A stretch of DNA of 64,000 nt from Antedon bifida (GCA_963402885.1 OY727093.1:14005501-14069500); one strand, 5' to 3'; positions 39,959 to 51,689 are shown, counted from the first letter of the stretch. Notes: generated from the letters alone by a model not told the origin. A program made the numbers and translations.

Positions 39959-40600
39959 TCCATAATCAGAGCCATATATAGAGAGAGTTACGACTTCGAA
40001 TGGATTAGAAGCCATGTTTGTGTCCAACTATTCCTATGTAGCGTATGGAGTTGAGTCTTTTGTTTTGAAAATGGATAACGTTCAAAAGGCTTTAATTATC
40101 GAATTTAATATCAAAACAATCAATTTGATTAAAGGTTTTTGTTAAAATAATAAAAAAATTATAAAGTTACTGCGAACATGATTAAAAACAACAAAAATAG
40201 CAATTTCGGAACGGCTCTGGTTGTGCGCTCCATGCACGCTCTACGCGTGCGCGTTTAGTTTGTACAGCGATTCTCTATAGTAATAACAAAATTCTGCACA
40301 TCAGTAATCGGGCAATATATTAACTGTTCATTTTGTTCATTTATTTAGTTCATTCATTCATTCATTTATTTGATCAAAATCACATAAAACAAGTAAAAAG
40401 GTTCATGAATAAAACAGTATTAAAAACAACATATAAAACCGTATAAAAACTAAAATATGTTTAAAATATTTTAAAAACCATTAAAAATTCATAAAAGAGA
40501 TAAAAAGGGTGAGAAAAAGTGATTTCGATCAGGATCGTCCAAGAAAACCAGGTGCCAGCGTTGACTTTTTCTTTTGTTTCCTGTTCTTATGCATTAAGAT
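39959..40600. repeat. Diverged partial TIR-element copy and AT-rich filler
   Basis: Starting at ~39,966 another CAGAGCCATATATA end leads into sequence (40,012-40,195) that recurs in direct orientation at 50,142-50,330. The rest (40,310-40,600) is AT-rich with an ATTC microsatellite near 40,350. No gene is seen. Confidence 0.55.
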
Positions 40601-40684
40601 TATAAAAAGTTGATTTATGCTGTCTATACAAAACGAATTAATTTTGCCATGAACATCTTATTTGCCTATAGATTAAACCAGCAG

Positions 40685-43654
40685 ATGTCAATACATATAC
40701 ATGTTTCTCCTTCTTCTTGCTTGGTGGATGAATGTCCAAGGATCCGTGTAACGTCTGCTGAGCCAGATTCACTATATACCATAAAAGGAAGTGTCCGTAA
40801 TCTCGACAAAACTTTCGTTTCTTACGGCCACTTCAAATCATCAGCAACAGGCGAAATTGATCTTAATCAGCACTCGTCATTGGGCGGTACTTACACAGGT
40901 AAACAACTGACAATTTTCTATATAATTTCTATATATTTTCATACGTCTCTGAAAAAAAATATTAAACGTTTTTGGATTAGAGGACAGTATACCTAATTAG
41001 GTTTCAATGGAGGCCGATTTATTAATTTCTTGGTATCAACTATAGGGCTGGACAATGCTGGACTCTTTTGGAGTCTTCAATGTATGAAACAAGTTAAAGC
41101 TACAATCTTGACAGTTAGAGATGTTCAAAAGCCATTGAAGATGGTCTTCAGTGTTCACCAAGGTGCACTAACTAAACAAGAGATTGACAAGTCAGATGCA
41201 ATGACATCATGTCAATTAAATAGGAGGTTTCTTTCTTACCATGTAAAGACATATGATGTTTCAGATGGGAATCTTCGAGGAACAGTTTTTATACCAACTG
41301 GTAAGTGTTACCAGAACCAGTGGCCGTATTCACCAATCTCACTTAGGCTAAGGGAAATACTTACCCTTAAAATTTAAGAATTCCCTTAACAAAGGGAAAC
41401 ACTTAAGGGGTATTCACAAATGAGTTAAGGGATTCACTTACCTAAGGAAAACACTTAATTTAAGGGTAAAACTTAAGGGTAAAAATAATCATAAATATTC
41501 ATGAGTTGTCCCATTGTCCAATCACAGAGGATTTAATTCCCCTATGGTCCAATCACTTTCCTCTCTAAAACTAATTTGCATATTTTAAAAAAGAGTAAGG
41601 AGATTGGGGAAGGGGGACGGGGAGAAAGTGTGTGGACGTGACGATGATCAATAAAAAGAAAATGGCAGTCAAAACAAAAACAAGTAAATGAATAGACCTA
41701 GACTAATTTGTATGAGGATCAAGAAAAATAGGTCTAGCCTAGATGCTACTAACAAACCAACATTCTGTGCAGGCTTAAACCTGTCTGTGTTGAGGAATAT
41801 GCATCCTAGGCTGGTTACTTGGCAGACCAACAGGGGGGGCCTAGCATCTCTACCTAGCCTACTAGACTGGGGGATAATTTCTATTACAACGAAATGAGAA
41901 GCCATCTTCCACGAAAATAATGGCAGTCAAAATAAAAACAAATAAATGAATATAGGCCTAGACTAATTTGTATGGTGAGAATCAGCAAAAAAGGTCTAGA
42001 TGCTACTCAAATCAAACCAAACATGAATCCCTAGGCTAGGCTGGTTACTGGGCACACCAACAGGGGGCCTAGCATCTCTACCTAGCCTAGACTGGGGCTG
42101 TCTACAAGTAGGCATAGTACTCGCACATACAGAATCGTCAGCACAACCAAGGTACTGAATAGTTAAGGGAACTTTTAAGGGACCTCTTAAAAGTTAAGTT
42201 AAGGGGAAAATAGACCAAGTTAAGGGTTTCCCTTAACCTTAAACCCTTTGTGAATACCACTTAAGTGAAACCCTTAATATTTTCTTGATTTAAGGGAAAT
42301 TCTTAGGATTTAAGGGAAATATCTCACTTAAGTGTGATTGGTGAATACGGCCACAGGAACATAATAGTAAAACATAGTGACGTGCTGAAATTAGTCCTGA
42401 CATGTTATATATTACATGTATATTTTTAATTATTTTTGTTTTTAAAATCATAGCCAAATTGTTGTTATGCAATACTAATGTACATATACGTATTTTGTAT
42501 TATAAAGGAAAAGGGCCATTCCCAGGAATTATTGACATGTATGGCGTGAATGGTGGTTTAAAGCCATCCAGGGCAGCTCTGTTATCTTCATGTGGTTTTG
42601 TAACCTATGCATTGCCATACTTTGGTTACAAAGATCTAGTAAAAGACGTTGCTGATGTCGATTTAAGATATTTTGAGGTACTGTAATTTTTATTTTTATC
42701 AAACCATTTTCATAAGCTCAATTGTAATCAAGTTCTTCTAAAAAGATATGAACCTTTACATTTAAAATCATTGGTTCATTTTAAATCAGATTGTGACTAC
42801 GGGTGGTACCTGTGTCTTCAATTTCATAAACAAAAAAATGTTGTCTAATTTGCTTATATTAACTTAGGAAGCTCTAAAGTGGTTCTCTTCTCAAGAATAT
42901 GTGGATTCTTCTAGAATAGCACTTGTCGGTACGTCACTCGGAGCGATGCTTAGTATTGTTATGGCAACGTACTGGCCTGATATGGTAAGTTTCTAGTTAT
43001 AAATTATCTATCCACTATCTGAGAGAATATGGAATTTTTGCAATTAGAATGCCTTAAGGACATAAATAAAATGTTGTGAGCATAATAACAGTCTTTGTCC
43101 GCAATTAAATAAATTATCTTGTTACTCCAACATATCTTTAATTATTGTAAAGAAACTCTTATATTTTACAGATACGCTAGTTTCGTACAACGCTCCCCAT
43201 CATCGAACGATTACACCCCGTACATATTATGGAAGAGCATTACCTTACATAAAGTAAATATCGGTACAGTATAACAGTATTTACACAAGACTTGTGTTAA
43301 AATATATATATATATATATATACAAGTATGAAATGCATCCGGCAGCGAGCTCTCATCAGTTTAAGATGGTTCCGTACAGAATCAGTGCTTCAGGATTTAC
43401 GATCCTCACTGGTGACATGCACTGATGGGATAGTGAATTAGAATCAAAGATGAACCAAGAGAATGATAGTCTCCAAAGCAAACAATGCCATCTTAATTTT
43501 GATCTATTTAAGTGCTAAGTTAAACATTTAAAAAGGTTTTATCTTATTCAACAGCAGCAATGGGGATCCAGTTGTAAATATAGATGGTGCATTAAATTAC
43601 CTAAAATCTTTTAGTTGTAAATTGTTGACCAAAAGTGAATCAACTGCTATTCAG
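40685..43654 (+). pseudogene. Acyl-CoA thioesterase/BAAT-family gene, copy C, exons 1-6 (inverted)
   Basis: Plus-strand exons 40685..40898, 41046..41300, 42508..42677, 42868..42984, 43172..43253 and 43555..43654. Exons 1-4 and 6 have the same lengths as in copy A (214, 255, 170, 117, 100), and exon 1 reads GGA where copy A has TGA. Exon 5 lacks four bases just after its start (ATACGC|TAG against ATACGCGCAGTAG in copy B). This creates an immediate in-frame TAG and breaks the reading frame, so copy C is also inactivated. Visible motifs are SPSSCLVDECPRIRV, PFPGIIDMYG and GTSLGAM. Introns 2 and 5 carry a MITE and a TA microsatellite, respectively. Exons 7-8 with the catalytic His lie at 38,101-38,550 on the other strand. 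The untranslated 5' part seems to have stayed at 53,691-54,370. Confidence 0.87.
41321..42353. mobile_element. 1.03-kb MITE with CAG target duplication (copy 2)
   Basis: Inserted in intron 2 of copy C, 20 bases after the donor. CAG is present on both sides (41,318-41,320 and 42,354-42,356), while the paralogous intron of copy B shows a single CAG at the same point. It is the near-identical reverse complement of the element at 36,150-37,174, differing by a few small indels, so both insertions are recent. Confidence 0.85.
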
Positions 43655-45522
43655 GTAATACTAAAAATAAGAGCGGGGTTGGTGAAATCTGTCCACAATA
43701 GGTTACTTTTCTGTCCATAATAGGTTACTTTCTGTCCACAATAGGGACTAGAGGGCGCTGTTGTTTGTCCATAATAGGTGACTTTCATAATTGGCTGTCC
43801 AAAATAGGTGACTTTTTGTCCACAATAGGGGATTTTATTGGAGTAGTGCGCCATCCATTATGTTGTCCATAATAGGTGATTTTTGTAATGTGTAACTTGT
43901 GTAGGAAACTCCATAGCATAGTAGACTAGTAATTAAGTAGCCTGGCCCTAGTATAGGCTAGATAGTGGCCAACCAAGTACTAACTAAACTAGGCCTAGCC
44001 TAGGCCCTAGGCCTATATCCTATAGGCCTCCAAGTCTGAGTTAATAGTAGGAAAGTTGTATCGTAAATAATAATTCGCTTTCTGGGAAGAATTATGAATT
44101 GCCTTTTGAATTCCAACAAAACCAAAAAAACTATAGTAACCCTTCAACACCTTAAATCCTAATAAAAGTTTAAATGTAATTCAAACAAGTCTTCAATAGA
44201 GTCTTCAAATAGGTTTTGAGAGAAAAAATCCTATTAAAGTGTGATTTTCCGGTTTTTTTTAATTGTTGTATGAAATTTTTATTCTGAAATAAAGTGATCA
44301 ATCAACCAATAGGTAATATTTCTAGCACTTTCAAACTATAAAAATAAGGTAGGCCCTATGTCCCAAGTGTGTCTAAAATCACTTTCCTTGTTGTTTTCCT
44401 TTGTATACTCCTTGTTGTTTTCCTTTGTATACTTTTTATTCTCTAAACATAATATTTCTCAAATGGTGCCCACACTACAATCTAACCACTAGGAGTAATA
44501 GAGCTTTGTTCAACTTGACCAAGACATATTTTATATAATGCATGTAACAAGACGTAAAGACAAGTGGAATTACTCAAGAATCAGACAATGTTCACTAAGT
44601 TACAGTGTGTATGTAAATAGTTTGAGAGAATATTATGGCACATTGTACAGGATTTAAGGTTTTAAGATTGTTGACATTTGCTCATTTAGCAATTAAATAT
44701 AATCTATTTGAAGCATTATACAATCATTATTTTTATAGGACGTGATAAGGTGTGATCATCAGCAAATTAAAAAAGAAGAAATATTATTTACAATATCACC
44801 AAATTTGACTTGCGCTTTATTTAAAATAAAATCTGTAATCCATTGGTGTTTTCACCAACAGCTACTGAGTTATTAAGTTCTTTTTATTAGACACCGTCCA
44901 GTGCAGAAGAAAAGTCAAGAAAACAAAAATTAAAATGTTTACAGCCTTTAACTGTGCCCATGAATGAAAACCTTAGAAAGTAAAAGTTCAATATTAATAT
45001 TATACATTTGTTTAATTCCAAACTGAAAAAATGTAATTAGTATATTATTATACTATTCTAGATACATCAAAGCAATTTCTCAACAATCTTACAAATTATA
45101 GGAGTTAAAGACGCTTGACAACAGCTTTTCATTTCATCTTTGGGTTTTCCATTCCTTTTGTAAATATGTAGGCTTACAACATTTGAATCTTCCTATTGTT
45201 TTAGTAAAATACGTTTTTATACCTTTATACCTTTAATTCCTGATGATAGTCCACATAGGTTATATAGATATATGATAATGTTTTCTCTTTACCGTTAATT
45301 TTTTGTTTTTTTTGTTTTGTTAACAGTAATAATAAAAATCAACTTTATCAATTTAATATTGCAAAAGACATCAGAGTTCAGCACTTCATTTCGTCATTTT
45401 AGGTCGTCCCTTGTTTCAAAATCCATGACAAATCATCCCAGTCAGTAGTCAATCAACAGCAGCAGTTCTCATCCATTTATTATTATTGTTGTTTAATTAA
45501 ATGAATCAATTTTAATGTTTAA

Positions 45523-45850
45523 AGATGTATTGTCCCCCTGAAAAAATAATTCTTAAAAAAAATTTTCCATTCCATTTTATTGTAACATAATAGTTATCCA
45601 CATTGACCAAAAATTAGATTGAAAAAAAATGTATTACCTGAAAAAAATGTAATTTAAAGCAAAAAATGGTCAAATTGGCTGATAGCCAATGGATTTTTGG
45701 TTGAATTTAACCATTTATTTTGTCATTTTACAAGTGAAAACATTATTTTTTTTTTGTTTTTTTTTTCGATTAACTTTATTAAAACTACAAAATAACATAT
45801 TCAAAGTCTGATTGAATTAATTTTTCATGTTTTTGAGGGACAATACATCT
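45523..45850. mobile_element. MITE with TTAA target duplication (copy 2)
   Basis: Same family as 2669-3014: inverted AGATGTATTGTCCC ends, TTAA on both sides, 328 bp, no coding capacity. It is nested in the larger element. Confidence 0.75.
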
Positions 45851-47651
45851 TTAATAATGAAGCAAAATAAATATTATTTTGAATCATTAGGAATACGACA
45901 ATAAATCCAGTTTACATACACGCAGTGTACAATCAACAATTTTGTTCTGTATTCTAAATTTATTCATAATCTAAATCACATTCAAAAATACTGAATTATA
46001 TTAATTTTAAAAGTGTAAAAATATGGTTAAACTACAATTTAAAAAATAGCAAAGATAAAAAAAATACACCATAATTATTATGTTTATTACTATAAGTATT
46101 GACCGATGATGATATGATCAAAGATATTATGTTGAAATGATGTACCTTTTCATTTCAGCAGGATATATGGGCAGAATATCAAACATCTGTATGCCTATAA
46201 TAAAAAAAAGGAAATAGTTAAACACTATAATAATGTTTAGGTATTGTATAATAAAAGTAACTTCAATCTTAGTAATGCTGAGTCAAATTGTCATGTTGTA
46301 TGGTGGGACACAATTATGTTTAAATATTTTATTGCATTTAAAAAAAAGATATGTAGGATTGTTTTACTAAATTTATGTTTATGCCAGTTGTCAGAGTAAA
46401 TTATTACCATACTCACTATATAAAAACTTATATTAAATGTTTAAAGATAAAGGCTTTATTGAATGAATGCTTTAATAATATAACATTTAATTAAATTTTG
46501 AAATATTTTCTGCATGAATTTGTCAGTGGATTTATCTATTCTTTGTATGGTGATTGTAATGTTTATAATGAATGGAAATAAACAAAGAAATATCTACTTT
46601 TATTTTCCTAGCAAAGCAAATGAATAGAACATTTCAAATGTATTGTCAGTAAGTTTTTCTACTACGGTACTGATAATATTCAGTTTGTCTCATTTGTATC
46701 CTCCTTTTCGAGATTACTTTTGCAAACAAATACTGTTTTGAAATAGGCTTCTTTTTGGGATTTCACAGTATCTTGAGAAAAATCTCCTAAAAGATGTAGT
46801 GGGTTATATGTAAAGTATTTTTCTTCAATTGTAGGTTGGGCCTATCTGTTACTTACCCTAGTTAATAGACATTTCCATGCTACTGTACTATAACATTGAT
46901 CAGAAGATACACTGTACACAATCTGTAATACACGCAAAAAATATGGGAAAACAATTGTGAGATTTAAATAGATGACATAATTAATAACACAGTAACACTA
47001 GCTCTGGTTCTACTATACTGCCAACCTATTAACTGTCCGAACTGTCTGGATAAGACTCGTTCATTCACAAAATAATAAAAAAAACAAACATTTTAATACT
47101 TCAATAGTTCAATCTAGCAATCTAGATGTTTGTGATTTGAAGATTTCGGTCTTCAAAGTATAGTAGCGGTGGCAGTAGTAAAAGACCGTATTAAATAGTG
47201 ACTAGGCCTCTAGTCATTTAGTCCGCCAGTGACCTGCAGAATAGGCAATATAGTTACGAGTAAAATAGTATGTTAGTCTGTATATATATTCATATTATAT
47301 TAATAAATAATAAAAAAACAAACAAACAAGATAACTGAGGCTAGGCCTAGTTGTTTGTAGTAGGAAACATATCTACCTAATATGGAGCCCATGTCATTTG
47401 TATTCCTGTAAGCAGGGAGGTACCCTGCTGCTGTATCTAAGCTAGGCCTAGCCCCAGCCAGGCTAGTAGTAGTAGGCCTATAGTATAGAGGTAGTCTAAC
47501 TAACAGGACTAGGCCCTAGGCCTAGGCTAGAGAGACCACTAGGCTAGAGAGACTTAAATAATATACTAATTAGGCCTAGCCTAGGTCGGTAGCCTCAACT
47601 CAAAGTCTGAAGAGAAAGCAAATTAGTATTACTTCTACTCGCGAAACAAAC

Positions 47652-47671
47652 TACGTACGTACGTACGTACG
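47652..47671. repeat. (ACGT)n microsatellite
   Basis: Five copies of the self-complementary tetranucleotide between the CCTAGGCC patch and the right inverted end of the 4.1-kb element. Confidence 0.85.
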
Positions 47672-47813
47672 AGAGTACGCCAAAAAAATTACCTATTATG
47701 GACAACACAATGGATGGCGCACTACTCCAATAAAATCCCCTATTGTGGACAAAAAGTCACCTATTTTGGACAGCCAATTATGAAAGTCACCTATTATAGT
47801 AGAGAGATGTCTA

Positions 47814-48251
47814 TGGCGCGCCAAGCTGTCATTAATTCGGAAATAAAGATATCTTAGTTTTAAACTAAGATATCTTAGTTTTAAACTAAGATATCTCTAT
47901 TAATAGAGATATCTCTATATAAAACTAAGATATCTCTATTAAAAACTAAGATATCTCTATTTAAAACTAAGATATCTTGGTTTTTAATAGAGATATCTCT
48001 ATTAATAGAGATATCTCTATTAATAGAGATATCTCTATTTAAAACTAAGATATCTTAGTTTTAAATAGAGATATCTTAGTTTTTAATAGAGATATCTTAG
48101 TTTTTAATAGAGATATCTCTATTAATAGAGATATCTCTATTAATAGAGATATCTCTATTTAAAACTAAGATATCTCTGTTTAAAACTAAGATATCTCTAT
48201 TTAAAACTAAGATATCTCTATTGCTTGAATAAATGACAGCTTGGCGCGCCA
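47814..48251. mobile_element. MITE filled with GATATC palindromes
   Basis: Ends are inverted copies of TGGCGCGCCAAGCTGTCATT, flanked by TA on both sides. The whole interior (~47,845-48,220) is a satellite-like array in which AAACTAAGATATCT and AGAGATATCTCTATT alternate in various orders, so that almost any part can pair with any other. It is inserted exactly at the truncated right end of the preceding transposon. No coding capacity. Confidence 0.8.
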
Positions 48252-48313
48252 TAGATGTCTGTGAAGTTGGTTACTAGTTCCTAGTTCCTAGTTCCTTATT
48301 CAAATTCAATTAA

Positions 48314-50109
48314 AGGGACAGTCACGTCACAAATATTTTTAAAAACAGATTTTAATACGTAATAATTGTCTAATTGAGTTGTTATTGCATCAACATGTTA
48401 GCCTTGACCTCCTCTACTTCTTCCGGTCAAAGTTCATTAACATTTATTAATTTACACCCTCTACGGCGAATAAGTAACTAGCTTTTACGAACGTTATAAC
48501 ACTTGACCTAGGCTACTTCCTTTTTTCAAAATATTTTGGTATAGATCGATGACCCTTGACCTACTCTAGCATTTTCCACCCTAGTTCCGCGAACTTTTTT
48601 GCATCTACGCACTCTACGGCGAATAAGTAACTGGCTTTACGAACATTATAACACTTGACCTGCTAAATTTTTTCAAAATATTTTGGTATGAATCGATCAC
48701 CCTTGACCTACTCTACCATTTGCCACTCCAGTTCCGCGAACTTTTTTGCATCTACGCCCTCTACGGCGAATAAGTAACTGGCTTTACGAACGTTATAACA
48801 CTTGACCTACTTATTTTTTTCAAAATATTTTGGTATGGATCGATTACCCTTGACCTACTCTACCATTTGCCACCCCAGTTCCACAAACTTTTTTGCATCT
48901 ACGCGAATAAGTAACTGGCTTTACGAACGTTATAACACTTGACCTACTTAATTTTTTCAAAATATTTTGGTATGAATCGATCACCCTTGACCTACTTTAA
49001 CATTTGCCACACCAGTTCCGCAAACTTTTTGGCATCTACGCCCTCTATGGCGAATAAGTAACTGGCTTTTACGAACGTTATAACACTTGACCTACTTAAT
49101 TTTTTTGGGGGGTGGCAAGTGGTAAAGTAGGTCAAGGGTGATCGATCCATACCAGAACATTTTGAAAGAATTAAGTAGGTCAAGTGTTATAACGTTTGTA
49201 AAAGCCAGTTACTTATTCGCCGTAGAGGGCGTAGATGCAAAAAAGTTCGCGGAACTGGGGTGGCAAATGATAGAGTAGGTCAAGGGTGATCGATCCATAC
49301 CAAAACATTTTGAAAAAATTAAGTAGGTCAAGTGTTATAATGTTCGTAAAAGCCAGTTACTTATTCGCCGTAGAGGGCGTAGATGCAAAAAAGTTCGCGG
49401 AACTGGGGTGGCAAATGATAGAGTAGGTCAAGGGTGATCGATTCATACCAAAATATTTTGAAAACATTAAGTAGGTCAAGTGTTATAACGTTCGTAAAAG
49501 CCAGTTACTTATTCGCCGTAGAGGGCGTAGATGCAAAAAAGTTCGCGGAACTGGGGTGGCAAATGGTAAAGTAGGTCAAGGGTGATCGATCCATACCAAA
49601 ACATTTTGAAAAAATTAAGTAGGTCAAGTGTTATAACGTTCGTAAAGCCAGTTACTTATTCGCCGTAGAGGGCGTAGACGCAAAAAAGTTCGCGGAACTG
49701 GAGGGGAAATGGTAGAGTAGGTCAAGGGTGATCGATTCATACCAAAATATTTTGAAAAAATGTACAGGTCAAGTGTTATAATGTTCGTAAAGCCAGTTAC
49801 TTATTCGCCGTAGAAGGCGTAGATGCAAAAAAGTTCGCGGAACTAGGGTGGAAAATGCTAGAGTAGGTCAAGGGTCATCGATCTATACCAAAATATTTTG
49901 AAAAAAGGAACTAGGTCAAGTGTTATAACGTTCGTAAAAGCTAGTTACTTATTCGCCGTAGAGGGTGTAAATGAATAAAATGTTAATGAACTTTGACCGG
50001 AAGATGTAGAGGAGGTCAAGGCTAACATGTTGATGCAATAACAACTCAATTAGACAATTATTACGTATTAAAATCTGTTTTTAAAAATATTTGTGACGTG
50101 ACTGTCCCT
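48314..50109. mobile_element. 1.8-kb foldback element with TTAA target duplication
   Basis: The two halves are inverted copies of each other, with the symmetry centre near 49,105. Termini are AGGGACAGTCACGTCACAAA and its reverse complement; TTAA flanks both (48,310-48,313 and 50,110-50,113). Each arm holds a terminal ~150-bp segment and then five to six tandem ~145-bp units. A unit contains CGGCGAATAAGTAACTGGC, ACGTTATAACACTTGACCTA, ATTTTGGTATGAATCGATCA and CAGTTCCGCGAACTTTTTTG. This is the architecture of foldback transposons. The 63-codon frame at 48,992-49,183 is a repeat by-product. Confidence 0.85.
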
Positions 50110-50141
50110 TTAATTGAGTCACGTGGTGTGCACACCGGCCA

Positions 50142-50330
50142 TGTTTGTGTCCAACTATGTCTATGTAGCGTATGGAGTCGAGTCATTTGCTTAAAAAATG
50201 TATAACATTCACAAGGCTTTAAATATCGAATTTAATATCAAAACAATCAATTTGTTTAAAGGTTTTTGTTAAGATAATAACGAAATCATAAAGTTACTGC
50301 GAACATGATTTTTAAACAACAAAATGTAAA
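50142..50330 (+). repeat. Direct copy of 40,012-40,195
   Basis: Begins at GGCCATGTTTGTGTCCAACT and continues through TAGCGTATGGAGT to ACTGCGAACATGATT in both places. It lies just before a fragment of the thioesterase 5' flank, as the other copy lies next to the inverted copy C segment. Confidence 0.7.
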
Positions 50331-50399
50331 AACAATGCATTATACATATTTGTACGTTTAATTGTATACACAAAGAGAAGCAATATTGATTTTTAAAAA

Positions 50400-50620
50400 A
50401 GTACCTGTATATTTATTTTGTTAAATCCCCATTTAATGGTAGGTACATCAATCTGTTTATTTCAAACAGTTAATGTTTATCAGACATGCGATTGCATGCT
50501 GAATTCAGTATGGGAACCATAATACTGTGTAATGAGTGGACCAAAATAGACAGAGACAGATAAACCTTATTCGTATAAAATGTAACCATTTTTTGAAAAT
50601 TCTCGTGTTTGGCAAGTCCA
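50400..50620 (-). repeat. Fragment of the thioesterase 5' flank
   Basis: Matches 18,110-18,330, 37,335-37,560 and 53,905-54,150, including the block CATGCGATTG and GGGAACCATAATACTGTGTA. It is a partial extra copy and shows the flank was duplicated more often than the gene. Confidence 0.65.
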
Positions 50621-51000
50621 GTCAAAGTTTTCGATAAAACATAATCTCATAATGCAACGCGCTTGTTTGGCTACTCTGTATGCATAATCATAAAACTTCC
50701 ACGCGATCTGTGTGAAAACACCTTCTTAACCATGACAAGTTGTTGTAAACAATCCTAATTAGCATCATGCATAATGCATACTCGTGGTTTGAAATCTTTG
50801 TTTACTTTCGCTCGCGACGATTTTCCAGACGAAATGTAATTAAATTAATTTTTCCTGTTAATTATGTAAACTTGTTGTTTTTGGCTACACTTTTCGACTT
50901 AAAGTGAATAACTTTAATATTACTTTGATATGGCCAATTTAAATTTAGAATATTTTAACCTTCATTTTTTGTGTTTCAAGGGACAATAACGTACATCTTT
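50620..51000. repeat. Interspersed repeat sharing one MITE terminus (copy 1)
   Basis: From AGTCAAAGTTTTCG to GGGACAATAACGTACATCT, then TTAA. It recurs at 54,438-54,808. The right terminus is the same GGGACAATACATCT end as the TTAA MITEs, with a 4-base insertion here; the left end differs. It is probably a related or truncated family member. Confidence 0.6.
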
Positions 51001-51219
51001 AATTATTTCAGATGTGTCTGATGTGTATTTTCCATTACTTTTTAATACTGAAGTAATGTGTTTTCTTTTTGCGTTGGATTTTTCTAATCCTAAAAAGAAT
51101 GTGTTTTTTTTCTCCCTTTTCAAACCAATCCACTCGGGATCTAATTTGGCCACCATGTGCTTCGATTGAATATATATCATTAAGCTATGGAACGCCATCG
51201 CTGCCTCCGGCAGCAAACT

Positions 51220-51520
51220 TTAATTCTATTTGGCTCTTTTAGCATTACATTCGGCTCTTTTAGCATTCGGCGCATTTCTATTCGGCCCATTTACCATTAC
51301 GTTCGGCTCTTTCAGCATTCGGCTATTTTTTATTCGGCCCATTTACTATTATGTTTGGCTCTTTTTGATTCGGCCTTTTTTTTTATTAGGCTCTTTCTGC
51401 ATTACGTTCGGCTCTTTTTTAATCGGCCTTTTTTATACGTCGCAATTAAAATCTAACCTTTGACATGGGGTCAAATGGAAGAAAATCAACGGCTGGAAAT
51501 GAGTCTATAAAAAGTTTACA
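51220..51520 (+). repeat. TTCGGCTCTTTT irregular tandem repeat, partly duplicated at 51,826-52,018
   Basis: Words TTCGGCTCTTTT, ATTCGGCCCATTTA and GCATTACGTTCGG recur about every 20-30 bases. The last ~180 bp (through TACGTCGCAATTAAA, CATGGGGTCAAAT and CTGGAAATGAGTCTAT) are repeated at 51,826-52,018, on the other side of the exon at 51,535-51,624. The overlapping frames at 51,187-51,463 follow from the repeat and are not genes. Confidence 0.7.
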
Positions 51521-51534
51521 AACATTTCATTATC

Positions 51535-51624
51535 ATGGCGCCAACCATGAGTAGCCAACCGATTAAAGATGTGTTGAATAACCTAAATTTAAGTCATCTT
51601 TTAACAAATTTTGAGAGAGAAAGG
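51535..51624 (+). CDS. Probable first coding exon, SAM-domain-like start
   Basis: ATG (TATCATGGCG) opens 30 codons that end at AGG|GTAAAT, a usable donor, phase 0. The peptide MAPTMSSQPIKDVLNNLNLS followed by HLLTNFERER resembles the first two helices of a SAM domain (V..WL..L.L..Y...F....), though the rest of such a domain is not found. A diverged copy of the same peptide in reverse orientation lies at 51,690-51,740, and the protein-level conservation supports coding. A terminal exon in matching phase is at 53,392-53,508. I do not recognise the gene. Transcription is unproven. Confidence 0.45.
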
Positions 51625-51689
51625 GTAAATTATTATTATTAAATGTTAGGCTGATACTAGGCTTAGCTAGCCTAGGCCATAAATCAAAC

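Larger units (their letters stand above)
43677..47797. mobile_element. ~4.1-kb element with GTCCAYAATAGG-type inverted ends
   Basis: About 115 bp at 43,771-43,885 recur as the reverse complement at 47,681-47,797. Both are built of GTCCAYAATAGG words with a shared AGTAGTGCGCCATCCATT block. The left end has an extra outer stretch (from ~43,677) missing on the right, where a MITE cuts in. The interior has no recognisable transposase; it contains a TTAA MITE (45,523-45,850), CCTAGGCC patches (43,960-44,035 and 47,340-47,600) and AT-rich sequence. It may be one degenerate non-autonomous transposon or two ends brought together. Confidence 0.55.

Noticed and set aside
49105-49183. Arms of the foldback element as a CRISPR-like array
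   Set aside because: Units are ~145 bp without short unique spacers and are arranged as an inverted pair in a eukaryotic genome.
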